Below are positions 1-11,600 of a stretch of 64,000 nt of DNA, one piece after another. Where the stretch lies: contig OX104132.1 of NCBI GenBank assembly GCA_944470555.2, positions 18,733,755 through 18,797,754 on the forward strand. The letters are read 5' to 3'. How positions within the stretch are numbered: position 1 is the stretch's first letter; each line of letters starts with the position of its first letter. The translations under genes were made by a program, and so were the position numbers. The stretch is from Heterobilharzia americana (taxonomy: Eukaryota > Platyhelminthes > Trematoda > Strigeidida > Schistosomatidae). The notes under the pieces are model-generated. The model was not told where the DNA came from, searched no databases, and saw only the letters and a program-made list of their open reading frames with translations.

Positions 1-850
1 AGTTTCTTTAGCGGTTAGATTTGTTTTACGGGGTAGGGTTGCTAGCCCTATGCCCAACCTTCCCTGTTTACGGGGGCTTAGGACCGGCTAGTAACTAGTA
101 AACTAGTTAACCAGGCGAGGTTAAGTTGAAGTATGAGAGAGGGGAAACTGTGTCTTTTCAGTTGCGATTAAGAGACAGCATTTCTTAAATTTCCTATGCT
201 TCTAAGGAGTGGCACTGAATCGGAATTCTTGTTTTTATCGAATAGCTGCAATGAATTGGCTTATAAAAACTGTGAGTATTTCATGTCTTGTTTAGGATTG
301 AAGAAACAAGGATTTTACTTGAGGTTAGAGTAGACTGCCTCTAGTAACATTTTACTTTCAACGTAAACGTTGAGTTCCGAAGACTAGCCTAAATAATGTT
401 ACTTGAAATTCTTTATGGCTTAAGAGAAGTCACTGAGGTCATTTAAAGCCATATTTTTTCAACAACCATCTCTCTATATATTTCAATAGTGGGATTAGTA
501 CTTTTAACTGATATGCATCAAGATTGAAGGCTACTCATGAGGATATAGCAAATAATTGAAGCATCTTAGTAACCAATATGTTTACAGTGATGTTGATGTT
601 AACTAAGGGTCAACATTGAAATAAATCAAGCCACATTTGATTACTTATTTAATCACCGTGGCGTATATGCATCGAAACGACGCTTTAACCCAGTGGCTAA
701 GATTTGCGACCGTCGCTCAACATAGCATAGAAACTAAAAGAATATGATCCATTTGAAATAATTTTCTTCCCTAGATTAATTTCGACTACGTTGAGTAACC
801 TAACGAAATATTGATGAGTTGTAATCAAAGAGCGTATTAGTCGTAGTTGA
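1..850. other. Upstream non-coding stretch
   Basis: No gene seen. Bases around 30-110 are GC-richer (GCTAGCCCTATGCCC, GGGGCTTAGGACCGGC) and recall the 5' leader of schistosome LINEs, though this is from memory and weak. The rest is AT-rich without long reading frames. I looked here for an exon preceding helix 1 of the anoctamin and found none. Confidence 0.4.
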
Positions 851-2510
851 CTTGCATGTTCCTTTTAATGAGTGAACATGCAACAGGCATTAGGTTACTG
901 CCTCGGGACCTGAAGATAATCTGGTCACCCAGCTCACAATTATTGTTGCAATCCCGCAGCAGTTTCTGAATGCGCCCCTGAATCCACTAACCACTAAGCA
1001 GCATAAGGCTTAGTATTGCGCGATGTACTGGCATTTTCATGGTCAACTTATGCAGCTTCAACGTACGATGTGTTGTTTCGACGAAGTTGGTGTTATTTTG
1101 TTCCAAAAGAATGCCTTGCGGACGGTAAGCAGTAGCCTACTTGTGCTTACGAGGTAAGATGTTGGACACTAAGTACCTGTGAAACGTTGTATCCATAGTC
1201 TCTATTTGAACAAGACAACTTTCGAAGCTGCAAAAAAATGATACATTAAAAGATATTAACCTTTCCATATCCTTTGTGTACAACATTCGAAAGAAGTACT
1301 GCAGCACCTCCTGTTGTAATCTCTGCAAACATTAAAATTTTCACCATTCTTTTGTACACAAACTTACCCTTTTTATCACGTTGCGAATGATGTGCACACG
1401 ACACAGGAGGTGATGTGAGTGCGGAAAAGCTTGGCATAATGCCGACGAAATAGCAGGAGAGTCATCTGTTGTGAAAACAACCTCTGCAGCTTCCAATAAA
1501 ATATTATTAAAAACCTGACAAATGCACCAATCAGTTCTGATGTCTCACTGATTATGAAAGCAAAAGCTATGGGAATAGCCATAAAGTTGATGTTGAGGGC
1601 TATTAACTCGTAGAGAAAAAGATTCTCATTATTGGTCTTGTAAGTGCCATCGAGACCCAGTAGATCAAGACAGTTTTCATCTACTTTCAGTTGATCGGCT
1701 GTAGCGAAAAAAAATGATTTCAGATCTCCACCCTCTGTGACAGAGAAGGATGCTGATCCACCTTGACTGATTATATGCGCCTGCAACTTTTCAAGACTGC
1801 CTACAACAATATCCTTACAAGGGAAAATTCAGTTACCGGTCAAATTACACTGAGCGAAGAGGCGATAGCGCAAATTGAACACATCTTGATTATTCAGTCG
1901 TTTACCATAGTGTGCATAGACGAAATCAACAACATTAAATGCAGCCGTTCCGGATATCAGCAACGGCCTTATGCTCTCCAATTCAGCTCCTATCAACTTA
2001 CGCGCCCACAAACTGTTGTCATAAAGCAGTGAATTACAGGGATGATTATGAGTTAACAGCCACCGAGTAACTATCCAGCAACCTTCCGAGAACTTCGCAA
2101 GCACGAACGCCGGACAAGAACATTTCAGAGATAATCTATGAAGTAAATGATGAAAACAAACAGAACTGACCTTCTTGTAACTACACCAACTATTGACCGG
2201 CGTTCACTAGCCTTATAGTAGCCAATCTTAACGTAAGCTCTTCGGTCACCTTGTAAATGTGAATCTCGCACAACTTACGTGTGTACGTCTGTTTCTCATA
2301 TTCCTTCAGAACGACCTTCAAAGACTCTGAGGACGGAAACGCGGCGAGAGAAAAACGCTCCATAAAAATCGATTCGTTTTCTGTTACAACACTGGATGGT
2401 ATCGTCGCTCATCATGAAAACGAAGCAACCCGTCCTCAGTTTGCTCCATTTTATAGTACATTTGAATTTCGTGCAACAAACAACATGGGATATTTCGTCG
2501 TCTATTTTAA
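850..2510 (-). pseudogene. Mutator-like (MULE) transposase relic
   Basis: On the minus strand the pieces lie in different frames. From the N-terminal side: a segment with THNHPCNS and NLRYR (about 2104-1829), then LDLLGLDGTYKTNNENLFLY followed by MAIPIAFAFIISETSE (about 1700-1550), then a third frame with a V-V-F-T-T-D-D-S-P-A stretch and HHLLCRVHIIRNV (about 1490-1370). The D-G-T-Y-K-T-N segment and the following helper motif are typical of MULE transposases, and the later D of T-T-D-D is a likely second catalytic acid. Mutator-like elements (Curupira) are known in schistosomes. Frameshifts and stops make it inactive; terminal inverted repeats were not identified. Confidence 0.7.
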
Positions 2511-2697
2511 TTGGACAACGGGTGACACAGGGAGTGAGGTGGAAGGGGTAGAAAAAAACAGTTTAAAAAAAATTATTACCGTGGACCAAATGTATTTCTA
2601 TATGGATAACAGAACAATAACCTTCAGGTTCCACTTCTTGATGATCGCTCAGTTTCTTGATAAATTGATAACAATAAATAAGGTAACGAAGGTGTAT

Positions 2698-5150
2698 TTA
2701 TTATTATTATTATTAGTCCCTTGGGTTCCTAGTGGAACATAGGGCTTCGGTAGCACGCCTCCAGTGACCTCTGTTCTCCGAGATCTTTTGAACCTGGTTC
2801 CACGACAGCCCAGAAGCTCTCATTTCCTCCTCGCATGACCTCCTCCATGTCACCCTCGGACGTCCAACTCGTCGCTTCCCATGGGGATTCCACTCGAGGG
2901 CCTGACGCGTGATGTCCTCAGTCGGCCTTCTCAGTGCATGGCCAATCCATCTCCACTTCTTCCTGCATATTTGTTGCGTGATAGGTTCTTGGTTGGTTCG
3001 TTCCCAGAGTTCCTTGTTGCTTATTTTTTCTGGCCATCTGATCTTCAGCAGCGAGCGCAAGCAGTTGTTGATGAATGTCTGTAGTTTATTGGAAATGCCT
3101 TTCGTGACGCGCCAAGTCTCTGAGCCATACAAGAGCACTGACTTGACGTTGGTGTTGAAAATCCGTATCTTGTTCCACATGCTGAGTGCAGAAGATCTCC
3201 ACACTGGTTTCAGGCTAATGAACGCCTGTCTTGCTTTTCCGATTCTGACTTTGACGTCCTCGTCCGTCCCGCCTGTAGTTGAAACAGTGCTTCCTAGATA
3301 AGTGAAGGAGGTTACTTCCTTCAAGTTTCTCCCGTTGACGGTGATTGGAGTTTGTTGTTGTTGTTGTGATGGTGGTGGTGCGGTATCTTCATCACTTCTG
3401 TCTTCTCTATATTCACTTGAAGTCCCGTCTTAGCTGCCTCTTCTATCAACTTGTTAGTTTTTGCCTGCAGATCTTCAAGTTTGTGTGACATTAGGCACAA
3501 GTCATCGGCGAAATCCAAGTCTTCTAGGTTCTTTTCCGCAGTCCAGCGTATCCCCCTCTTCTCGCTGTCTACTGTTTGCTGCATGATCCGGTCCACCACA
3601 ATAAGGAATATCATGGGGGATAGTAGGCAACCTTGTTTCACTCCTGTCCTCACTTCAAAGGCATCACTGAGCTTCCCATTGTGGATTACTTGGCATGTGG
3701 CATCTTCATATAGTTGTTGAATGAGGCGGATAAAGGTTTGCGGTACTCCGTAGTATTGAAGCAGTTTCCAAATTACTTCTCGGTCGACGCTGTCAAAGGC
3801 CTTCTCAAAGTCGATGAAGTTGAGGTAGAGAGCTGATTGCCATTCTACGCTCTGTTCTATGATGATACGAAGCGTTGCAATTTGGTCTGCACATGATTTG
3901 TACTTCCTGAAGCCTGCCTGTTCCGGTCGCAGTTTTGAATCCAGTGCATCCTTAAGCCTCTCTAGGATGATGCGGCTTAATATTTTACTTGGGGTGGACA
4001 GGAGAGTGATTCCGCGCCAGTTCTTGCAAGCACTGAGGTCTCCCTTCTTCGGCAGTTTGACAAGGTAACCCTTCTTCCAATCGTCAGGTACCTTCTCTTC
4101 CTTCCACACCTTCTGCAATAGTGGTGTGAGCATGTCCGCTGTTGTCTCTGCATCTGTTCTCAGTGCTTCTGGCGGTATTCCATCTGGTCCTGCTGCTTTC
4201 CCGCATTTCAGTAGCTTTATGGCGTTCAGGACTTCCATTTTCGTTGGGGATTAATGTTCACTTGTAATTCAGCGGCTGCAGGTGGTATTTCTGGACGAAG
4301 TGCAGGTGGTGGTCGATTCAAGAGCTTCTTGAAGTGGTCGGCCCATCGTTTCCTCTGTTTCTCTTCTTTTGTAATTAAATTTCCTTCTTCATCTTTTATT
4401 GGTTTCATCTGTGTTGGTCTCTTCCCTGATAGCAACCTGGTTATTTGATACAATGTCGTCAGGTCTCTCTTACCTGCAGCCTGTTCTGCTTCACTTGCCA
4501 GTGTTTCGTAGAAGTGTCTTTTGTCTTTGCGTGCACTCTTCTTCACTTCTGTCCAGTGTTTTATACATTGTGCTCAGTTCCTCTTGTCGTTGAGCATCCT
4601 TGCACTGGTTTATCTTCTGCTTCACCATCCTCCTCTCCTCTATCAGCTTCCAGGTATCCGTCGAGATCCATTCCTTGTCTTCTTTCTTCTTCCTTCCTAA
4701 TACGATGTGCAGGTTTCTTTCCACATAGCTTTCAAAGAGTTCCAGTGTTCTTCCACACAGGTTTCTTCAGGGATGTTGCTCGATGTCTCCCATTTTGTCT
4801 TGATGGCTGCCTTGAAGATCTCCTTTGTAGTTTCATCCTTCAGTTTCCGAGTGTTGTACTTGAATTGAGGTCTATCACCAGCTTCCTTGAAGGCTTTTAA
4901 CTTGATTTGGAAGGTTCCTTGCACTAGATAGTGGTCTGAGCCTACATCTGCTCCTCTTCTTGACCTTGTGTTAAGTAGACTGCGTCTCCATTTTCTTGAC
5001 ATTGAGATAAAGTCGATTTGATTTTAGTGTGTCCTGGTGTCTGGTGAAATCCATGTCGCTTTGTGGATATCCTTGTGCCTGAACACACTACCTCCAATCA
5101 CCAAATCGTTGAATGCACAGACGAAGGTGTATTGCAACGTCAAAAATAAA
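2698..5150 (-). pseudogene. RTE-type LINE relic with (ATT)n tail, 5' truncated
   Basis: Minus strand, 5' to 3': the end of an apurinic-type endonuclease (FNDLVIGGSVFRHKDIHK, then R-R-G-A-D-V-G-S-D-H, about 5140-4920), a linker, a reverse transcriptase (GKAAGPDGIPPEAL; FIDFEKAFDSVDRE; GVKQGCLLSPMIF; catalytic LDFADDL, about 4230-3480) and the RTE C-terminal domain (VKSVLLYGSETWRVTK; WRWIGHALRRP; GKRRVGRPRVTWRR). It ends in an (ATT)n repeat at 2698-2715, the usual RTE 3' end. At least four frameshifts (near 4700, 4545, 4240 and 3320) break it. It is cut at the endonuclease by the neighbouring (TA)n run. Confidence 0.9.

Positions 5151-5153
<3 letters not shown>

Positions 5154-5210
<57 letters not shown>
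5154..5210. repeat. (TA)n microsatellite
   Basis: Uninterrupted alternating TA for about 57 bases, at the junction of the RTE LINE relic and the gypsy scrap. Confidence 0.98.
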
Positions 5211-5212
<2 letters not shown>

Positions 5213-5214
5213 CC

Positions 5215-5560
5215 CGGCCTTTCTAGATTTGAATGCCCTTTTAGGAATTGTCCTGGTGCGGACTTGACAGACGCAAAGACCAATCACAAACTATCCGGAG
5301 CCGACCACTGTGAAACATCTACGTACTTTCAACGGCCTGTTAAGTTATTACCGAAGGTTTATCCCCAACTATGCCTCTGTCATGAGACCACTAACAGATT
5401 TATTCGAGGAACTGCAAAGTTCATGGCTCTAGACAACGTAGCTAGACTTGCTTTCTCTAAAGTCAAGGAAGCCATTTCGAACGCAACCATGCTTATGCAT
5501 CATGACCCCAATGCTCCCTTCAACCAACTGATATTTACACGTTGTTTGATCTGCTTTATC
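5215..5560 (+). pseudogene. Ty3/gypsy pol fragment (RT end / RNase H start)
   Basis: The + strand reads VKHLRTFNGLLSYYRRFIPN followed by Y-A-S-V-M-R-P-L-T-D-L-F, the F-x-G-x-x-x-Y-Y-R-R-F-I-x-x-(Y/F)-(S/A) region at the end of gypsy reverse transcriptase. After a frame change comes A-R-L-A-F-S-K-V-K-E-A-I-S-N-A-T-M-L, the usual F-x-x-L-K-x-x-L lead into RNase H. No LTRs were seen. Gypsy-class elements are well known in schistosomes. It is a short dead fragment. Confidence 0.8.
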
Positions 5561-5689
5561 TCTCAACTTTGGTGCAAGATGATTTGGTTATACAAACTTT
5601 TTCAGAGATTTAGGGCTTTTTATGAAGGTTGTGACAATCTTATTCCACATTATAACAACTTTCAACGACTTTCGGTCACTTCTTTTTCT

Positions 5690-5815
5690 CTGTTTTTCTC
5701 TCTGTAATCTTGTTACCTCATATTTTAATGTGCTGATCTGACATATGACAACTTGGACCGCTATTTTCAGTAATGCTAAGATCTGCATCAATAGTGACCT
5801 GTTGACCATATATCA
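5690..5815 (+). mobile_element. LINE 3'-end scrap
   Basis: TGTGCTGATCTGACATATGA with a following run up to about 5815 resembles the 3' untranslated end of the second LINE as seen at 8970-9050 (TGTGCTGATATGAGGTGTGA). Short and diverged. Confidence 0.5.
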
Positions 5816-5920
5816 CAACTTAACAAGTCGAAGTAGAAATCACCTTTCTTTTTAAATAAACTCCACTTACAAACAATTTACATGCAATTTAATTCGTCTA
5901 CTCTTAATTTTTTTTATTAG

Positions 5921-6055
5921 GCATTATTTCGGTGAAGCTGTAGCCTTCTATTTTGCCTGGCTTGGTTTCTACACTGCATGGTTGCTACCGATTGCGATTC
6001 TCGGGATTTTCGTTTTCCTTTTTGGATTAATTGATTTGAAGAATGATTCCATCAT
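5921..6055 (+). CDS. Anoctamin exon 1 in window (helix 1)
   Basis: Follows a T-rich tract ending TTTTTATTAG; donor GTAAGT. The first base completes a codon from an upstream exon outside the window, then reads [20 protein letters not shown] and on through a hydrophobic helix. The G-E-x-(V/I)[11 protein letters not shown] signature is the classic start of the anoctamin membrane domain. The exon ends with two bases (AT) of a split codon. It is 135 nt long. The preceding exon, expected to hold the Q-P-L-x-x-I-R-like lead into this segment, was not found in 1-5920. Confidence 0.93.
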
Positions 6056-8555
6056 GTAAGTTTTAACACTATTTACAAAATGATATGTACGGTTGTTCTT
6101 CATTTCTCTCTTGAGTATTTTTTATAGTGCTTAGAAAATATTTTCACGTGTGTCTAAAAGTCATCATCGTGTGTTATCGAGTTTCCTATATATTATAGTG
6201 TTCCTTCTGAAAATCCGTATTTCCTGTCTTCTGCATCCTTGTTTTTACTTGCGTCTGGTGGAATCACCGTATGAGCAATGTTGAGGCCAGATGTAGCGTA
6301 CTAGACACGAAAGGCAAGTCGATTATTGAGGTTGTTAACCTTCATCGACTGAGATGGTTTAGACATGTACTTGGCATGCCGAGCCACCGCCTACCTCGAC
6401 GTGCCGTGGTGGAGGAAGGTGGATTAAGTTGGAAGTGTTCAGGGTTGCCAAACCAAGACGTGGCATCAGTCTATGAAGTCTCTTACTGTTGGTCTGAATC
6501 GTGTGCTGAGGTGCAGACTCCCTGGATGGGGGCCCCGAGATGAAAGTAATCAGTGGTGTGACAGTGGCACAGATGTATTCAATCCTAACTGGCTTCTGAA
6601 GCTTGAATGTTCTCACTAACCACTATCGTCAAATTGTTTATTCTCTCACACTACTTTGTCTACTTTGATATCACTTTTTTTCCATCCACCTCTTCTTTAT
6701 AAAGTGTGGCAACTTGGTCCGATGCACCTGTGTGTAAGGTTCTATGTTGCTTTAATCAGTCAGTTGATCAGTATGCATATATTATGTATTTGTATATAGA
6801 GATGACAGAGAATATTTGTAGATTAGAAATGGAGTTCTGGCGGTGTTATGTTCTCTGAGCCTAAAGAACACAACACTGTCAAATATTTGTATAGTTGTTA
6901 AATGCTGTCTGTCATGGAATGGCCTTCCATAGTATGTATTCATGTACAAAGTATTTGCCGCACTTCTACATCTCAGGTGGGGAGTGTATGGGGCAGTTAT
7001 TCATGAAGAGTGGTGCTCAGAAATCAAAGTGAGTTAATTGAGGTTTCAGATTTCAACGAAAATGGTTTGTGATTGCTATTTTTATTTCAAAATATATGTT
7101 TACAGAACGGAGAAAATATGCGTTATCGCGCAGAACGATCTTATCACTTTTAGCCCTTCCCATATTTTCAATATTCGCTTGTGTATTTTCGGCTTCTATA
7201 TGTATTAATGCAACAATCAAAATGTGTCACTGACACGTTTCTTTGATATACAACAGTAAACCAATCCCAACATATGAAATAAATCAAACATTCCTCTGTT
7301 GTTCACTACCGTTATAAATAATCATGCCAAATTCACTGCCTCATGCAGCAGCACTGAAGATGGCACTCGCGATGAAGTCTACAGTTCTACTCATAAGATT
7401 TCACACTCAGAGAGCTGTAAAATTATCAAATGTGCAATCGATCCACGAAAGATGAGCATTTTTAAATGAAAAATGTGTCCACTTTGAAGTCGCACTGTCC
7501 TTCCTCTTTCATACGAAGATGGTAATAGAAATCTCTTGCTACCTAGTCTATGATGATTTCATTCATTTCCACTCTGTGAAAAGTTATTGATCTTGTATTG
7601 TAAAGGTTTAACAAATGTAATATTCAGATTATTTTACCTCTACTAATTCGCCTTACTGGAAACATCTTCATGTACTGATGTGGCGAGGACATTTCACACG
7701 CGATCGGCCCCCATCTATGTCTACAAGGTAAATTAGGTGAAGTGAGGGTTAGCCCAAATTCGGTGATTAGTTGAGAACTGGTTTTTTCAATTTGGTGTGG
7801 TGCTACTATGACTCACTAGTGTGACCAGTTTGATTTCCAAACGGTTTTCAACCCTTCACTGTATACCATATCTAATAAACAGACTGAAATGGAATTACAA
7901 TATACCGCAGTGGTTCAATTTTGAACCCTATCCCACTCACCAGAGTTTAAACACGCAGATAGCTTTACTGAACCTCATACGGTAGTCGAGTCTCACTCAA
8001 GACTGCTTCTCATTGAGTTCTGATTTCTCATTTTCCAATGCGTTCAACTCGTCAAGTTAGGATTGAAAAGTGGCATATATTTCAGCATACGACTGCATTG
8101 AAAGACTATCTGACACACTGTATCACAAATACTACTGGAAATGATTTTAAGATATGGTTAGGGCGTCCAACACTATTTAGTATTAAGTAGAAATGTGTAT
8201 ATGCGTAGTTATCGTCAATGTATAACTTGTAATATTGAACTATATTCTATTCTTTACACTCATTAAAATCCATTCTACCATTTAATTAATGCTAGGAATT
8301 ACAAAACAAACATTGATCGATAAGATTATACATATACATATACTACACGGACAGTTGTACAAAATTCCATATACCCATACACTTTTCTTAGTAACGTGTG
8401 TGTTAATTCATTTATATATTTGTAACCTTCTTCTTCTTTAAATGATGAAGTACAAATGTGTTGTTACTGTGATAAGATAGTGGCGATTTGGACAGTTTTA
8501 AATTAAACAACAAGTCGTTCATACTTGTCAGTGATTTTATCTTACAGTATTGTGA

Positions 8556-8611
<56 letters not shown>

Positions 8612-11600
8612 TTATGGTTCAGTAATATTTCCACCTGAATGAAGCATTCCTTGTAACTAATGTCTAGTTTTATTAATTCTAGATGAGATTCATGGTTATC
8701 TTCTTAGGCTATACAGTTGATAAATACAATTTTAATTAGTATGCAGACTAGGTGGTTGGGGTCCACGGGACAAGAGGAACCAGTGGTTGGAGACCCTAGG
8801 TGATATGGCTCAGAACCGAAGTCAGTGGCGCAGATGTATACACACATTATCCCATCTTAACAACGCTATACCGAATCTCACCATTTTGCACTCCTCTTTC
8901 CTTTCTTCTCGTACTTTATATTTCTTTTGACTGCATTCACTTATCTTCATCCTTCACCTCACTACCTTTTTACTTGATGTGCTGATATGAGGTGTGACAA
9001 CTCGGACCGTTACGCAGTAATGCCTGGTCCTATGTTGATAATGAGTATGCTCAGGCACCGCTATCTATTCGGTATTCTTACGTGAATCTTTAAACTTTGT
9101 TTATAGTCTTCAGTGATGATTGGTTATTGATGTTAAACGTTCGCTTGTAATAATTAGTGTGATCTCTATAAATTTTTGTTGATACAATAAAGAATATATG
9201 CAATCTCTAGGAAGCTCAGATTGTGTCTGCAAAATGGATTTTTGTTATCTAAAGACATGGTCACAGCTGTTTCCAGGCTATAAGTAACTCTGGGTTTATT
9301 AGAAGGAAGAGGAATATTTTTGTGACAAATATAAAGGAAACAGTTGGACTAATATTGTGTCTAGGATCCTGTGGTTCATAGTCATCCGACGCTTAACTGA
9401 GGCTCGAGAACACCAAACCCGAGAAAACTAGGCAGGTTTCAGAATTAGTTGATGGTGCATAGATCTTTTTCTTTTACCCTCCGACAGGTTCTGGAACACA
9501 GGCATACTTACCGGCCAGTGGTCGACAGATACCAAATTTTGGGACCTGAGGAAGGCTATTGACTCGTCGACTGTCAGGTGTTCTGGCAGTGTATGACTGT
9601 GAAGGGAGTACCGAGCAAGTATATAATGCTTATCAAAGCGCTCTACTCAAACACGCATCCGTGTAGATGTAGGCTTATGGAGTTTTCATATGAATTGACG
9701 ACAACTAGTGGTATCCCTCAGTGATAGCCAGTGTCACCGTTCCTATTTAGCGTCCTTATTGACCCACTAATAGATATGACCTTAAGTACCTATTACTTTA
9801 CAGGGATTGATCTGTTCGCTAGAGGTCATCTGGCTGACTTCGAGTATACAAACGATATTGACCTGCTGGACGAACTCTGAAAAAATCTAGGGTCTTCTGA
9901 ATATGTTGAGAAGAAATCTGAGTATGGTTGGCATGTGTTTCACTGTCACCTGTCAACTGTAAGATGATACTTCAGGAATGGTCTGCTATAAGGCCTTCTA
10001 GCCTTAGGATACAGAGAGAGGTGGTGGAATGTGTCTTCCACCTCAACCCAAACGGGATGCTTATGGACAAAATCTCAGCTCGTATACAGAAGGCCCGTTC
10101 GGCACCTCCTAACTTGCATCATTTGTGGTGCCGACTGACGAGATATCTGACTATCCATCAAAGGACTAGTATATTGGGCTGCATTTCTTTGTATTCCTTT
10201 GTACTACTGGGACGGCCGTTAAAAATAGAAGACATGAAGCGATTACTGGTTTTTGATCATAAGTGTCTTTGTAGCTGTGTTCAGGTCTGGTTAAACCACA
10301 ATGTGAGCAATTTTAAGGTCTGGGGAAGTGTACTAGGCAAAACAGGTAATTTGGTCAATGAGATTGTGAACCTCAGCCGACTGAGTTGGCTTTGACATGT
10401 TCTACTCATGTCGAGCCACCCACTGGCTTCCTCGATGTACCACACTGGGGAAGTTGGATAAGTTGCGAGGGCTTTCAGGGTGACCAGACCAAGACGTAGC
10501 ACCAGTTGATGAAGTCTTTCACTGTTAGTCTGATCCGTATATTGAGATGTAGATTACTTGTCTTGGATATTCGGGACAAAAGAAATCAGTGGTTAAGGAC
10601 TGACTATTGGTGGCATGGCTGAAAATCTGTGACAGCGGCACAAATGTATTCACTCCTTAACATCGTCTAAAGTTTGAATATTCGCACTATCCATTATCTT
10701 CAGATTGTTTGTCCTCTCACACAACTTTGTCTACTTTGATATCACTCTTTTTATATTCGCTGTCTGTCTTTGTATGCTGCTGTAGAGTGCATCAATTTGA
10801 ACTGATCCACTTGTGTGAGAGCTTTTCATTTATCCCGTTTGTCTGTTACAGTTTTGAGTATTTTTATTTGATGCCGTACGTTTTTATTCTCTCCGCCTTT
10901 ACAGTTTTGTTTACCTTGATACTTTTCTATTTGAATCCACTTTTTTTGTATACAGCTGTGAAGTTTGTTAACTTGAATGAGCTGATGCACTTGCTGCATG
11001 CCAGCCTGTATAATGTTGAATTATGTGTCTGTCTGACTTGGTTGTCGAATGGGATTGATTATAATTGCTTCGATTGCATTATCTGATGGCTTAAGAACTT
11101 AATCATCACAAATGGATGTTAATTTTGTCAGTGTCAGGAGAACAAACTAGCATTTGGTCATAAGTGTACAGAGTTTTGAACTATGTGCGCTATTTGGTAT
11201 TATCCTGTTCATTTATTAATGAACGTTGAACTACATGGGTTTTCCGTTGACTGAGGATACTATTCATCTGTTCTCGACCAAATCGAATGAAATAGCATAC
11301 TCATCTTGATGATTAGCAGTGAAATCCATTTTGGACTTGTCATCTGGATGTACCTGCACCACAGTGAGTGATCTCGTTCCCACTGACACTGGAATCCAAT
11401 GCCCGTCGTTTCAAGAGCTAAAGCCTTATCCACTAGACCACTGGGGCACAAAAGCCACAACTTCTACAACGGGTAGCATTTTGGATTGTTTGATACTTGT
11501 AATTTCCCGTTGGTATACAACAGGGTCCAATTGCTCGACCTCTTTTGTGTCACATGGATGAAATGCGCATTCTGGATTCCACTGCTAGTCACCAAGATGA

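Larger units (their letters stand above)
6780..8740. other. Intronic, mostly unrecognised
   Basis: AT-rich intron 1 sequence without coding potential. At 7868-7915 a short piece (TCTAATAAACAGACTGAAAT) matches the tail of the Penelope-like family seen at 48480 and 63040. A (TA)n run lies at 8558-8609. Confidence 0.5.

Noticed and set aside
2281..2742. 153-residue frame on the + strand
   Set aside because: Overlaps the N-terminal side of the minus-strand MULE relic and the LINE tail; ends in a leucine run made by the (ATT)n repeat.
3360..3385. Poly-histidine / poly-asparagine protein segment
   Set aside because: Made by a trinucleotide repeat at the frameshift junction of the dead RTE element, not a protein feature.
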